DNA of 64,000 nt from DYKG01 sp964596185 (GTDB lineage Bacteria; Muiribacteriota; Ozemobacteria; Ozemobacterales; Ozemobacteraceae), in the NCBI GenBank assembly GCA_964596185.1, contig CAZQUE010000015.1, positions 1-64,000 of the forward strand, read 5' to 3'. Of this stretch, positions 44,827 through 53,725 are shown one piece after another (positions within the stretch are counted from its first letter, which is position 1; the number at the start of each line of letters is the position of its first letter). The notes beneath the pieces are model-generated. The model had not been told where the DNA came from and searched no databases. It worked only from the letters and a program-made list of their open reading frames with translations. Position numbers and translations under genes: made by a program.

Positions 44827-47175
44827 TCACGATTTTGAAGTCATTACCCAGACTCCATCCCAGGTCTCACCGGGCGGATGGTCGATGAAGTAATGACAAC
44901 GACAGACATACATTTTGCACAACTCGTCTTTTCGATTCAATCTGATGGCGCTGTTGAAGCTTTCTATGGCCTCTTGCCAGCGCTGCTGACGATAAAGATC
45001 GATACCCTGATGGGTAAGCTCAATAACCTGCTCGATGCATGGGAAGGTCTGCTTATCATGATGGTCGAGAATTTCAAAAACCTTAACCGGTAAAAGCTTT
45101 CCTTTGACCCTTATCAGATCGACTTCTCGAATAAAATAGCGGTATTTAAGCAAATCACAGGTTTTTTCACTGATGAGAATGTCAGCATGGTAAAACTTGG
45201 TAGCGCCTTCAAGGCGTGAGGCCAGATTAACCCCATCGCCGATGACTGTGTAATCCATTCTCTTGATTGAGCCGATGTTGCCGACCAGAACATTGTCGGT
45301 GGCAATACCGATGCCGATGTTGATCGTTTCCTGGTTCTTGAGCATACGCCCGGCATTGAACTGTTTTAAAGCTTTCATCATGTCAATTGCAGTGCAAACC
45401 GCTTTATCAGCGTCTTCATCAGTTGAAAATGGTGCGCCAAAAACCCCGAGCATTGCATCGCCGATAAATTTATCGAGAATCCCGCCATGATGAAAAACGA
45501 TATCGACCATGGTTGAAAAATATTCATTGAGCATGGCCACAGTTTCTTGCGGCCCAAGTCTTTCAGAGATGGTGGTGAAGTTTCTGATATCGGAAAAAAG
45601 TATCGAAAGTTCTTTGATCTGGCCGCCAAGCTCGGCTCCGTCGGAGTCCATAAGCTGATCGGCAATCTCTTTGGTCATGTATCTTGCCAGGGTCCCTTTC
45701 ATTCTTTTCTCGATAGAAAGATCTTCCATTATCAGCAGACCACCCATCGGCTCGTCAGAAATACTTCGCAAGGGAACCACAGACATGTTGACCGAAATTT
45801 TCTTGCCCTGCATGTTGGTAATTTCAGCATCGATGAAGCTATCAGAATCGTTGGTGGCAATTACCCGACGCAGGCTGTCAACGATCCAGTGGTTATCTCC
45901 GGTAAAAGTAATGTCGGCAAATCGCCCAACCATCTGGTTTTCCTCTGCGCCAAGAATCCGGCAGGCGATGGCGTTGCACTTTTCAATCTTGCGCATGTGG
46001 TTAAGACTGACGACACCGTTTGACAGAGATCGCAGAATGCTTTCACTGTAGTTTTTCATGTTCAGCACTTCATTGAAGAGCTTGGCGTTTTCGATGGCAA
46101 TTGAAGCCTGGGCAGAAAAACTGCGCAATTTTTTCTCGTCGGTACGGTTGAAACAACCGCCACGTTTGTTCAACACCTGTGTAACGCCAATGATAGTGCC
46201 GTATTTGTTGATCAAAGGCATGCACAACATATTATGGGTTCGATAGCCGGTCTTCAGGTCGATCTGCTGATTAAAGCGGGCATCAGCATAGGCGTCTGGA
46301 ATGTTCACGGTATTGCCGGTGGTGAATACTTCGCCGGCAATGCCACGATTGGCGGGAAATCTTATTTCCTGATTATTCAGACCAAGCGCGACCTGGGACC
46401 AGAGTTCATCAGTTTTTTCGTCATGCAGGAAAATCGTGGCACGATCGCAGTTGAGAATCATGATCACCGCTTCCATGATTTTTTCAAGCAAAGGTTTGAG
46501 CTGCAATTCGGAAGAAATGACCGAAGCCAGTTCAAGCAGATGAGATTCATTTTCACGGGCCTGCTGAATCTGCTCGAACTGATGGGCATTTTTAAGAACC
46601 CTGCCGGAATTCGCGGTTACTTTTTCGAGAATGCTCATGGTTGCAGCATCCAACGGCAGAGTTTTCAGGTTCAATAATTCGAGAATACCGATTACTGCCC
46701 CACCCTGGCCGAGTCGAACCGGCAAACAAAGCAGGTTTCTGGTCTGAAACCCGGTTTTTTTATCAATTTCAGCATTGAAACGCGGGTCAGCATAGGCGTC
46801 GGTAACAATCAAAACCTGCTGGTTTTCAAGAACAGAGCCTGCAATTCCCATAAACTGCGGGAACCTGATTTCTTCAATCTCCGCACCTTTGAAAACGCGA
46901 GAGAAAAGCTCGTCGGTTTCTGAATCAACAAGAAATAGAGTACCACGCTCGGCGCCGGCAATATCTGAAGTGATCTCGACAAGCAACAATAAAAGATTGT
47001 CGAGCAGTCTTTCCGAGACGTTGAGCAAGCTGGCAACACGATCGAGAATCGAAGCCAGCGCCTCAGAATAATTAGCCGATTCCCCGGTTTTTACCCGACT
47101 GACGATCTGTCTGATATCCTCGTTGGTAAGATTCCCGGTCAGAATCTGTTGTATAATGCCTGCGGTCTTTTCCAT
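44827..47175 (-). CDS. GAF-GAF-PAS adenylate/guanylate cyclase
   Basis: About 782 residues from ATG 47175 (AGAAGGG ahead; the frame extends to 47193). Soluble: two GAF domains (about 45-200 and 210-370, each with FNAEIDKKTGFQTRNLLCLP or FNQQIDLKTGYRTHNMLCMP, a repeated pattern), a PAS domain (about 385-490), and a class III cyclase (about 520-700). The active site is complete: FSDIRNF and DKFIGDAMLGVFGAP (metal Asp pair, base-binding Lys), DYTVIGDGVNLASRLEG (Thr, Asn, Arg). It ends in a TPR-like tail with HPPGETWDGVW. The GAF pair suggests small-molecule or cyclic-nucleotide regulation. Confidence 0.93.
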   Translation of the reverse strand: MEKTAGIIQQILTGNLTNEDIRQIVSRVKTGESANYSEALASILDRVASLLNVSERLLDNLLLLLVEITSDIAGAERGTLFLVDSETDELFSRVFKGAEIEEIRFPQFMGIAGSVLENQQVLIVTDAYADPRFNAEIDKKTGFQTRNLLCLPVRLGQGGAVIGILELLNLKTLPLDAATMSILEKVTANSGRVLKNAHQFEQIQQARENESHLLELASVISSELQLKPLLEKIMEAVIMILNCDRATIFLHDEKTDELWSQVALGLNNQEIRFPANRGIAGEVFTTGNTVNIPDAYADARFNQQIDLKTGYRTHNMLCMPLINKYGTIIGVTQVLNKRGGCFNRTDEKKLRSFSAQASIAIENAKLFNEVLNMKNYSESILRSLSNGVVSLNHMRKIEKCNAIACRILGAEENQMVGRFADITFTGDNHWIVDSLRRVIATNDSDSFIDAEITNMQGKKISVNMSVVPLRSISDEPMGGLLIMEDLSIEKRMKGTLARYMTKEIADQLMDSDGAELGGQIKELSILFSDIRNFTTISERLGPQETVAMLNEYFSTMVDIVFHHGGILDKFIGDAMLGVFGAPFSTDEDADKAVCTAIDMMKALKQFNAGRMLKNQETINIGIGIATDNVLVGNIGSIKRMDYTVIGDGVNLASRLEGATKFYHADILISEKTCDLLKYRYFIREVDLIRVKGKLLPVKVFEILDHHDKQTFPCIEQVIELTHQGIDLYRQQRWQEAIESFNSAIRLNRKDELCKMYVCRCHYFIDHPPGETWDGVWVMTSKS

Positions 47176-47347
47176 GGGTAGAACCCTTCTCAATGTTTGA
47201 TAATTCTAGCCCAAACCCCTCAGCAGATTCAAGAAACAAATTTACCAGAACAAGAGTTTGTGAATTTTTGCAAAGTCTGTAGAAATTATTCCGAGTTGCT
47301 GATATGCTGATGGGTAATTCAAAAGACAGAACAGGAAAGGTAGAAAA

Positions 47348-49315
47348 ATGCAAAAAGTAGACAAACTTTTTAAAAACGCCACGGTTTTAACCGTAGATGA
47401 AAAATTCAATCAGTATTTACCTGGAGCAGTCGCTGTTTCAGGAGACAGTATCGTTGCCGTCGGCCCCGAAAAAGATATCTGCAGCCAGTATGAAGGCTCT
47501 GAAACCATAGATTGTCAGCAGAAGGTTCTCATGCCTGGTCTTATCAACGGACACACTCACGTGCCAATGACACTTTTGCGCGGCCTTTCAGACGATTTGC
47601 GTCTGGATGTCTGGCTGATGGGCTACATCATGCCGGTAGAGCGAGAATTCGTATCGCCTGATTTCTGTGTTCTCGGCACCAAACTAGCCTGCGCCGAAAT
47701 GATTCGTGGTGGCACAACCACCTTTTGCGATATGTATTATTTCGAAGATGACATCGCACAGGCCACTGCCGAAGCTGGCATGCGCGGAGTTCTAGGGCAG
47801 ACGGTTCTGAAATTTCCGGCCCCCGATGCTAAATTTTACGAAGAGGCCCTGACAAGAACCAGAGCTTTTGTAGAAAAATGGAAAAACCATCCGCTGATCG
47901 TTCCTGCCATATCACCTCACGCGCCCTACACCTGCACCCCCGAGATTCTTCAATCATGCGCATCTATCGCAAAAGAATTCGATGTTCCGCTGGTCACCCA
48001 TCTGGCTGAAACCGCTTTTGAAGTAGATCAGCTGCGTGAGGAGCATGGCGTGCCAGTTATTCCTTATGTAAAGCGCCAGCACCTCCTCGACACCAAGCTG
48101 GTCGGTGCTCACCTCGTTCACATCGATGAAGGCGAAATCAGAGATCTGGCCAAACATGGTTGCGGCGGCGTTCACAACCCGACTTCTAACCTGAAATTAG
48201 CGTCTGGTGCAGCTCCAGTTGCAAAAATGGTCGAACTCAACATGAATGTTGGCATCGGCACAGATGGCCCGGCTTCAAACAACGACCTCGATATGTTTGA
48301 AGAAATGCGTCTCACTTCTTTCCTGGCAAAACTGAAAACCGGTGATCCAACCGCACTGCCAGCCAAGCAGATTGTTTATATGGCAACCCGCGGTGGCGCA
48401 AAAGCCCTGCATATCGAAGACATCACCGGATCTATCACTCCAGGCAAAAGAGCTGACCTGATTCTGGTCGACATCAGCCCGGTCCACAATGCCCCGCGTT
48501 TCATGCGTGATCCTGATGGCACCTATGCCCAGATCGTATATGCAACCAAATCTACCGACGTCAGCGACGTGCTTGTTAACGGCAAATGGTTGCTTAAAAA
48601 CCGAGAACTGACAACTATCGATGAACCCTCGCTGCTTGAGCAGGGCCGCGCTTTTGCCGCCAAGGTGGACAAGTTCCTGAGTGAACGCGAAGAATCATTG
48701 ATGAACAAGCTTGTCGCCATTGGTGGCGCGACCCAGGAAGAAAGCTTCGAAATTCAGGTCAAGGTTAAGGTTGATGATATCAATGCCATTATTGAAAAGC
48801 TCAATTCACCCGACGTCATCATTGAAGTCAAGAAGCATTACAAACAGTTTGACACCTACTTCCAGTTCGGTCGCACCAAAGAGATGATCCGTTATCGTGA
48901 AGATGAATTGCTCGATGAAAAGGGCAATATCAAGAACGTTAGATCGCGACTGACCATGATCGGCGATGCCCGCGAAGATTTCAAAACAGATACCAATATT
49001 CTGCTGTCTCGCAGTCGCTACATTGCCCCGGCAACGAATTCTCTGCGCTTCTACAAAGAATACTTCAAACCCGATTCAATTCTTGAAGTTCAGAAAGATC
49101 GCCAGAGATTCCATGTGATGTACAAAGGCATCAAATTCTTTGTTAACGTAGACACAATGGTAGCCCCTGAACTCGGCAAATTTGTGGAAATCAAGAGCAA
49201 AACCTGGAGTTTGATCGATGCTGAGCAGAAAACCAAACTGGCTTCAGCCCTTCTCGAATTCCTTGGTCTTACTGGCGCAAAGGCAATCAACGACGATTAC
49301 CACAAGCTGGTCTGA
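47348..49315 (+). CDS. Amidohydrolase (MTA/SAH deaminase-like) fused to a CYTH domain
   Basis: A 655-residue fusion. The N-terminal part (about 1-435) is a metal-dependent deaminase of the MtaD/SsnA/TrzA group: GHTHV (His69, His71), THLAET (His218), AHLVHID and GTDGPASNNDLD (metal Asp). The C-terminal 190 residues (about 465-655) match the CYTH/triphosphate-tunnel fold: FEIQVKV, IRYRED, VRSRLTMIG, GIKFFVNVDTM, LGKFVEIKSK and a closing DDYHKLV. The CYTH signature ExExK reads E468-x-Q-x-K472 and the later ExE reads E614-x-K616, so two acidic metal ligands are lost. The fusion may let a phosphate-rich nucleotide control or scaffold the deaminase. That role is inferred. Confidence 0.88.
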   Translation: MQKVDKLFKNATVLTVDEKFNQYLPGAVAVSGDSIVAVGPEKDICSQYEGSETIDCQQKVLMPGLINGHTHVPMTLLRGLSDDLRLDVWLMGYIMPVEREFVSPDFCVLGTKLACAEMIRGGTTTFCDMYYFEDDIAQATAEAGMRGVLGQTVLKFPAPDAKFYEEALTRTRAFVEKWKNHPLIVPAISPHAPYTCTPEILQSCASIAKEFDVPLVTHLAETAFEVDQLREEHGVPVIPYVKRQHLLDTKLVGAHLVHIDEGEIRDLAKHGCGGVHNPTSNLKLASGAAPVAKMVELNMNVGIGTDGPASNNDLDMFEEMRLTSFLAKLKTGDPTALPAKQIVYMATRGGAKALHIEDITGSITPGKRADLILVDISPVHNAPRFMRDPDGTYAQIVYATKSTDVSDVLVNGKWLLKNRELTTIDEPSLLEQGRAFAAKVDKFLSEREESLMNKLVAIGGATQEESFEIQVKVKVDDINAIIEKLNSPDVIIEVKKHYKQFDTYFQFGRTKEMIRYREDELLDEKGNIKNVRSRLTMIGDAREDFKTDTNILLSRSRYIAPATNSLRFYKEYFKPDSILEVQKDRQRFHVMYKGIKFFVNVDTMVAPELGKFVEIKSKTWSLIDAEQKTKLASALLEFLGLTGAKAINDDYHKLV

Positions 49316-49363
49316 TATCTCAAGAATCTGATCAGATTCGATAAACCCTTTAAAATCAATAAT

Positions 49364-49400
49364 GAGGCCGTCCCGTCAGGGGTGGCCTCGCTCTCTTTTT
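49364..49400 (+). terminator. Intrinsic terminator after the deaminase-CYTH gene
   Basis: GAGGCC (49364-49369) pairs with GGCCTC (49384-49389), with further inner pairs, followed by a T-rich run (ctctcttttt). Confidence 0.8.
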
Positions 49401-49458
49401 GCCAGTAGCCAAAAAAAGGTTATATTTATTGTGAACTCTAAAAAAGTTGAGAATAACA

Positions 49459-51336
49459 ATGGCCAGAACAAAATTTTTTCCTGGTTCTACGCGCTATTTT
49501 GTAATATTCATTCTGTCTTTTTCGTTAATTTCTTCGTTCGGTATCGCGCCGACTTGGGCTCAGTCTGACAGCAGCCTGAAAACGCAATTTGAAGACAAGC
49601 TTTCCGAATTCATCGGCGTAGCGGTAAAAGTAGACGATTACCGGCTTGAATACACAACGATCCATCTTTCGGGAATCAGCATCGGCGATCAGAAGAGTCC
49701 CGACCTGCCTAATGGCCGAATAGAAAGGCTTTCAGCAACCTGCGATTTCATGAGTCTGCTCGGTGGACAGCTAATTTTGAACGACATAAGCCTGGCAACC
49801 ATGAGCATTTCATTGACCAGAAGTGAAAAAGGCAGTTTTTTTCCACAGAAAACCAGGAAAACTGCCAATGAGACTTCAGAAATGACCTTTGCCGACCTGC
49901 CTTTTGTAAATCTCAGCGGAAAATCAATTCTCGTAAAGGTATCTGATCAGTCCGCCAAACGTTTCATCAACTTAAATCTGCCTGAAATCAAACTTAGCCA
50001 CAGCAAGGGATCAGACCTAATGTCCGCAGAAATATCAGTGGTCCTGGAATCTGGCCCTGTTGGCAAGCAAGCAGATGGCAGCAGCAAGTTTAGTGGTCAT
50101 CTTGACCTGACTGGCAAACTAAATCAGCCGCTAGTCAGCGGAAAAGCAACGATAGAGAAACTAAAGATTGAAAATCCGGCCTTGAAACAGCCGGTAGCCA
50201 TAAACCGCGGCACTTTCAAGATTTCAGGAAACAAGTTGATCACCGATGATTTAAGTGGCAGTTGGGGTCATTCGCTGGTCAGCATTTCTGCGAAAATAGA
50301 AAACTTCAACAATTTTGACTTCAGCCTGTCTTTCAAGGCTGACCCAATAATTCTTGAAGAATTCAGTCAGGCTTTCGTCAACGAGCGAGGAGTGACTTTC
50401 AGCGGACGCGGATCAACCTCAGGCACGATCAGCGGGAGCAAAAGTGGGTTCAAACTCAATGGCTGGTTAAAATGGCCTTTGTTTAAGATTATTGCGCCGA
50501 TCTCTGAAAAAGGCAGCGAAAAATTCGTTTTTCCTTTTGCTGAAGTTTTTTCGAACTATTTTTACGATGGGAAAGAAATTGCATTCAAAGATGCTTCAGC
50601 AAAAATTTTTGCCGGTCAGATTCGTGGTTCAGGCCTTGTAGAATACCGCTTGAACCAGGTACATTTTTCAATGGATCTTAATGGCACTGGCTTAAGGGCC
50701 GAACAATTTCTCGGCGAAAACACAACCCAGAAAAACGTTGTTTCAGGCCCGGTAGATGTCACCTTCAAGGCAAAAGGGGATTCTTCTGGACTAAGCTCGA
50801 TGTTTGGATCCGGCAGCCTCAAGATGAAAAACGGGCGATATCAGGCACCTCCAGTGGTGACGCCCTTGCTTTCGATGGTCAATCTAAAGGAGTTTTCTTC
50901 AGGAGAAATAGAATCCGGTCAGGGTAGTTTCCTGTTGCAAAAAGGAATCCTTCACACTCAGGATCTGGTTTTTGTCGCCGCCGCCGGGAAAATTTACTAT
51001 CGTGGTCAGGTTGGGCTCGACACAACCCTGAAAGGCAAACTGAACATGATTTTTGCCGAAGAAGCCGTACAAAAGAGTCAGGCTCTGCAACAAATCTCAT
51101 TAGACGGCAAAAGCGCCAATGTACCCAGCAATGTTGAAGGAACCTTGCTGGCACCAGTGTTTCCTGGCTTCAGCGCTGAAAAGCTTCTCGAACTTGGTTT
51201 GAAACGCACCGGACAGAAAATTCTCATCGATATTCTTTCACCCCGAAAAAAAGATCAGCCCGATGAATCAGCTCAGCCAGCAAAAAAAGACCCGAAAAAG
51301 ATCCTCAAAGATCTGCAGAAAATCTTCAAATTCTAA
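49459..51336 (+). CDS. AsmA-like exported protein
   Basis: About 625 residues from ATG 49459 (the frame extends to TTG 49447). An N-terminal signal/anchor (about 8-32) precedes a long beta-rich body. The C-terminal part has the AsmA-type signature GSGSLKMKNGRYQAPPVVTP, LKEFSSGEIESGQGSF and GKIYYRGQVGLDTTLKGKL. AsmA/TamB-family proteins form elongated beta structures that move phospholipid between membranes or help outer-membrane assembly. The tail is Lys/Pro/Asp-rich (DQPDESAQPAKKDPKKI). It supports a diderm cell plan. It is not evidently part of an operon. Confidence 0.82.
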   Translation: MARTKFFPGSTRYFVIFILSFSLISSFGIAPTWAQSDSSLKTQFEDKLSEFIGVAVKVDDYRLEYTTIHLSGISIGDQKSPDLPNGRIERLSATCDFMSLLGGQLILNDISLATMSISLTRSEKGSFFPQKTRKTANETSEMTFADLPFVNLSGKSILVKVSDQSAKRFINLNLPEIKLSHSKGSDLMSAEISVVLESGPVGKQADGSSKFSGHLDLTGKLNQPLVSGKATIEKLKIENPALKQPVAINRGTFKISGNKLITDDLSGSWGHSLVSISAKIENFNNFDFSLSFKADPIILEEFSQAFVNERGVTFSGRGSTSGTISGSKSGFKLNGWLKWPLFKIIAPISEKGSEKFVFPFAEVFSNYFYDGKEIAFKDASAKIFAGQIRGSGLVEYRLNQVHFSMDLNGTGLRAEQFLGENTTQKNVVSGPVDVTFKAKGDSSGLSSMFGSGSLKMKNGRYQAPPVVTPLLSMVNLKEFSSGEIESGQGSFLLQKGILHTQDLVFVAAAGKIYYRGQVGLDTTLKGKLNMIFAEEAVQKSQALQQISLDGKSANVPSNVEGTLLAPVFPGFSAEKLLELGLKRTGQKILIDILSPRKKDQPDESAQPAKKDPKKILKDLQKIFKF

Positions 51337-51441
51337 CCTGAAGGTTCTTTTCGGGCAAATTTGCCAGTCTGCGGTTAAATCGGTATAATGGTAAATATAT
51401 CGTTAAATTAGAGTTGTATATAGATTTGTGGAGGATTATAG

Positions 51442-51678
51442 ATGGAAAGGTACCTTCAGGCTTCTTTTTTGCTGTCCGTTTCAGGCCTGATCGCGTATGC
51501 CATTCTCGGTTATGGCCGGGATTGCCTCGAATCGGGAAAAGTAGTTGCCAAAGATGGGGCTTACAAACGCGAAAGCGATCCGCTGATGTTCTGGATGACA
51601 ACGATTTCGGTTTTCATAGTCGGGACGCTTATTCCCACCCTGGTGCTGCTGATGACCATGGGGGTAATTTCAATCTGA
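51442..51678 (+). CDS. Small two-helix membrane protein
   Basis: A 78-residue protein with GGAGG seven bases before ATG 51442. Two hydrophobic helices (about 7-25 ASFLLSVSGLIAYAIL, and about 52-75 TTISVFIVGTLIPTLVLLM) flank a charged loop of about 25 residues containing GRDCLESGKVVAKDGAYKRE. No family is recognised. It sits in the gap before a convergent exported-protein gene. Confidence 0.7.
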   Translation: MERYLQASFLLSVSGLIAYAILGYGRDCLESGKVVAKDGAYKRESDPLMFWMTTISVFIVGTLIPTLVLLMTMGVISI

Positions 51679-51697
51679 TTTCAAACTATGCTTTGAA

Positions 51698-52204
51698 TCA
51701 ATAATACATATCATGGCGAGTCGGATAGCTGAACTCATGCTCATATTGCCATGGCGAATTTTTCTTGGGGCAGAAAACCTTTTCGACGACAGCATTTATT
51801 TTTGCGTCGTAGGGAATATTGTGCATCGCCCAGAAACTGGCATTGCGCGGGTAAAACAACCAGGTCTGAGTCGAATATGCCGGCATTCCTCCTGAAACGA
51901 CGCGCTCGAATACTTCGCTGAAAACGCGGCGTTTACCGTTGTCACAGCTAATGGTAAAGCGAATGAAAGCTCGAACAACTTCAAAGGGTGAATCGTTGTA
52001 AACCCTGACTTTGATGAAAGGATCATAGTTTGCTTTTGAATAGGGATCAGCTGAAAAATTTGCCGAAATTACCTGCAAAGATTCGGGGTCGACAAATCCA
52101 TAAAGCGGGTTTGCTTCCTGGGCGACGGTTCTTCCCATTGCCAGTAGTAAAAACAATGGCAGTGAAATTATCAGGATCAATCTTTTCAAAGTAGGCTTCT
52201 CCAT
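51698..52204 (-). CDS. Exported hypothetical protein
   Basis: A 168-residue protein with a signal peptide (about 1-29). The mature part is beta-rich with FIKVRVYNDSPFEVVRAFIRF and STQTWLFYPRNASFWAM, an immunoglobulin-like or FxLYD-type pattern, without catalytic motifs or cysteine pairs of note. The function is unknown. It is convergent with the two-helix protein. Confidence 0.75.
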   Translation of the reverse strand: MEKPTLKRLILIISLPLFLLLAMGRTVAQEANPLYGFVDPESLQVISANFSADPYSKANYDPFIKVRVYNDSPFEVVRAFIRFTISCDNGKRRVFSEVFERVVSGGMPAYSTQTWLFYPRNASFWAMHNIPYDAKINAVVEKVFCPKKNSPWQYEHEFSYPTRHDMYY

Positions 52205-52446
52205 GTTATTGCCTGATTATCGACATTTTTTCGTACTTAATTTAGATAAAGAACTCCAAATGCAGCATTAAAGCCTTAAAACCCCTCATCGCAATTGCAT
52301 GTTTGTTGTAACGCAACTTCGTCAGAAACCGGCCGATAGCCAAAGCAACATTATTCCTTGTTATACCAGGCGGTTTGACGATGTAATATAGGCAGAGAAG
52401 TCTCTTCTTTTGCAATTTTTGCATGATTTACCTGCAGGAGGCACAA

Positions 52447-53625
52447 ATGTTCAAATCGAGAGGTCTGGCCTTTCTATTTTCATTGTTTACGGTTATTTTT
52501 TTCTGTACCCCCGGATTCACTGAAGAATTACACAAGAATTTTTCCCACTCACTCGGGCTTGGCAATGCTGCGCAAAGCTACGAGCATCGTATAGACCTTC
52601 CATCAGACTGGGCGGCCGCCGGCAAAATTTTCGTCGGGCGCGAGCTGAAAATGGATGGAAAACTGGTCATTGAGCGTGAGGAACTGACAAAAACCTATTA
52701 TTACGTGAAAGTTCGTCTGCCCAAAGCAACTTTGTGGTTTGCCAAAGGCAGCATCGACATCAGGTTGAAAGCAGAAAAAACCGATGCAACGTCACCAGTA
52801 TTGGCTCCTCCCACCGATTTGAAAGTTTCGGGAGGTTTTTATCCAAGGTTCAGCTGGGCGGGTGCAGGCAACTATTCGGCAATAAGCCTGCTCGACCGCA
52901 ACAATGGCAAAACCCTCTGGGAAAGAGTCATCATCAATGGTCATAAATGTGATATGGATGAGGGAAGCGTGCGTATCGGCGGCAAATACACCTGGGCAGT
53001 TAAACAGACCGATGTATGCGGTCATTATTCAGCTGAAGCCCAGAGTAATTTCAGAGTCGATGGAGAGAAAGAGCGATGTCGCCAGTGCTTCGGGCATGGC
53101 TATGTAACCTGCCGTTATTGCCACGGTTCTGGGCATGTGGTAGTAAATGGACCAAACAACACTCCGGTAAACCAGGTATGTCATCAGTGCAACGGCACTG
53201 GCCGTGAAAGATGCATGGACTGCAATGGTTATGGCTACGTCATTGTGCCCCACATCGTTACAGAAAGATTTTCTGATAATGAACCGAAAAACGAAACCAA
53301 ATCAGCGCGAACTCTTTTCGATGGCTCGATCAAGTCGATAGAACTGATGGAAGCGAACCCCAAAAAACTCCAGGGGAAAATCACTATCGCCAATGAAAAG
53401 GGCGAGCAGGTTTTTCTGGTGCACAAGTATACGCTGATACTCATTGAAATAGATGGCAAACTTCGGGTTACCGAACTGAAATATCTCAAGCCAGGCTGGA
53501 AATGTTCTCTGGCTTACGATGTTCCAGATGATGATCCATACGATAACATGGATCTGACGAATAGACTAGAAGATGAAAACGGCGTGAAATATGCCGACAA
53601 CATGATAGTTCATTACCAACCCTGA
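52447..53625 (+). CDS. Exported protein with a DnaJ-type zinc-finger region
   Basis: A 392-residue protein. ATG 52447 has GGAGG six bases ahead; the frame extends to 52423. A signal peptide (about 1-27) leads to a beta-rich domain (about 30-200). A cysteine-rich region (about 210-270) has four CxxCxGxG motifs: CRQCFGHG, CRYCHGSG, CHQCNGTG and CMDCNGYG. This is the full set of the DnaJ zinc-binding region, yet no J domain or C-terminal DnaJ domain is present and the protein is apparently exported. The last third (about 290-390) is an unknown domain. A substrate-holding or redox role outside the cytoplasm is possible. Confidence 0.8.
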   Translation: MFKSRGLAFLFSLFTVIFFCTPGFTEELHKNFSHSLGLGNAAQSYEHRIDLPSDWAAAGKIFVGRELKMDGKLVIEREELTKTYYYVKVRLPKATLWFAKGSIDIRLKAEKTDATSPVLAPPTDLKVSGGFYPRFSWAGAGNYSAISLLDRNNGKTLWERVIINGHKCDMDEGSVRIGGKYTWAVKQTDVCGHYSAEAQSNFRVDGEKERCRQCFGHGYVTCRYCHGSGHVVVNGPNNTPVNQVCHQCNGTGRERCMDCNGYGYVIVPHIVTERFSDNEPKNETKSARTLFDGSIKSIELMEANPKKLQGKITIANEKGEQVFLVHKYTLILIEIDGKLRVTELKYLKPGWKCSLAYDVPDDDPYDNMDLTNRLEDENGVKYADNMIVHYQP

Positions 53626-53645
53626 AAAAGCTGTTCAAAGAATTC

Positions 53646-53680
53646 CAGCCCCCTGAAGATTTTCTTCAGGGGGCTGTGGT
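53646..53680 (+). terminator. Intrinsic terminator after the zinc-finger protein gene
   Basis: A perfect 14-base stem (53646-53659 with 53663-53676), three-base loop, followed by tggtttt. It is symmetric and might work both ways. Confidence 0.85.
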
Positions 53681-53696
53681 TTTAGAGAATTCTCTG

Positions 53697-53702
53697 TATA
53701 AT
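53697..53702 (+). promoter_or_regulatory. Possible -10 element of the metalloprotease gene
   Basis: TATAAT preceded directly by TG, 24 bases before the start codon. The -35 position falls in the preceding terminator stem and is not near consensus. The TGTATAAT form equals that before the retron RNA. Confidence 0.4.
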
Positions 53703-53725
53703 TAGAAGATATCAGGAGAATCATA

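Noticed and set aside
47072..47353. 93-residue ORF upstream of the GAF cyclase
   Set aside because: It overlaps the start of the cyclase gene in another frame and spans an ordinary divergent promoter region.
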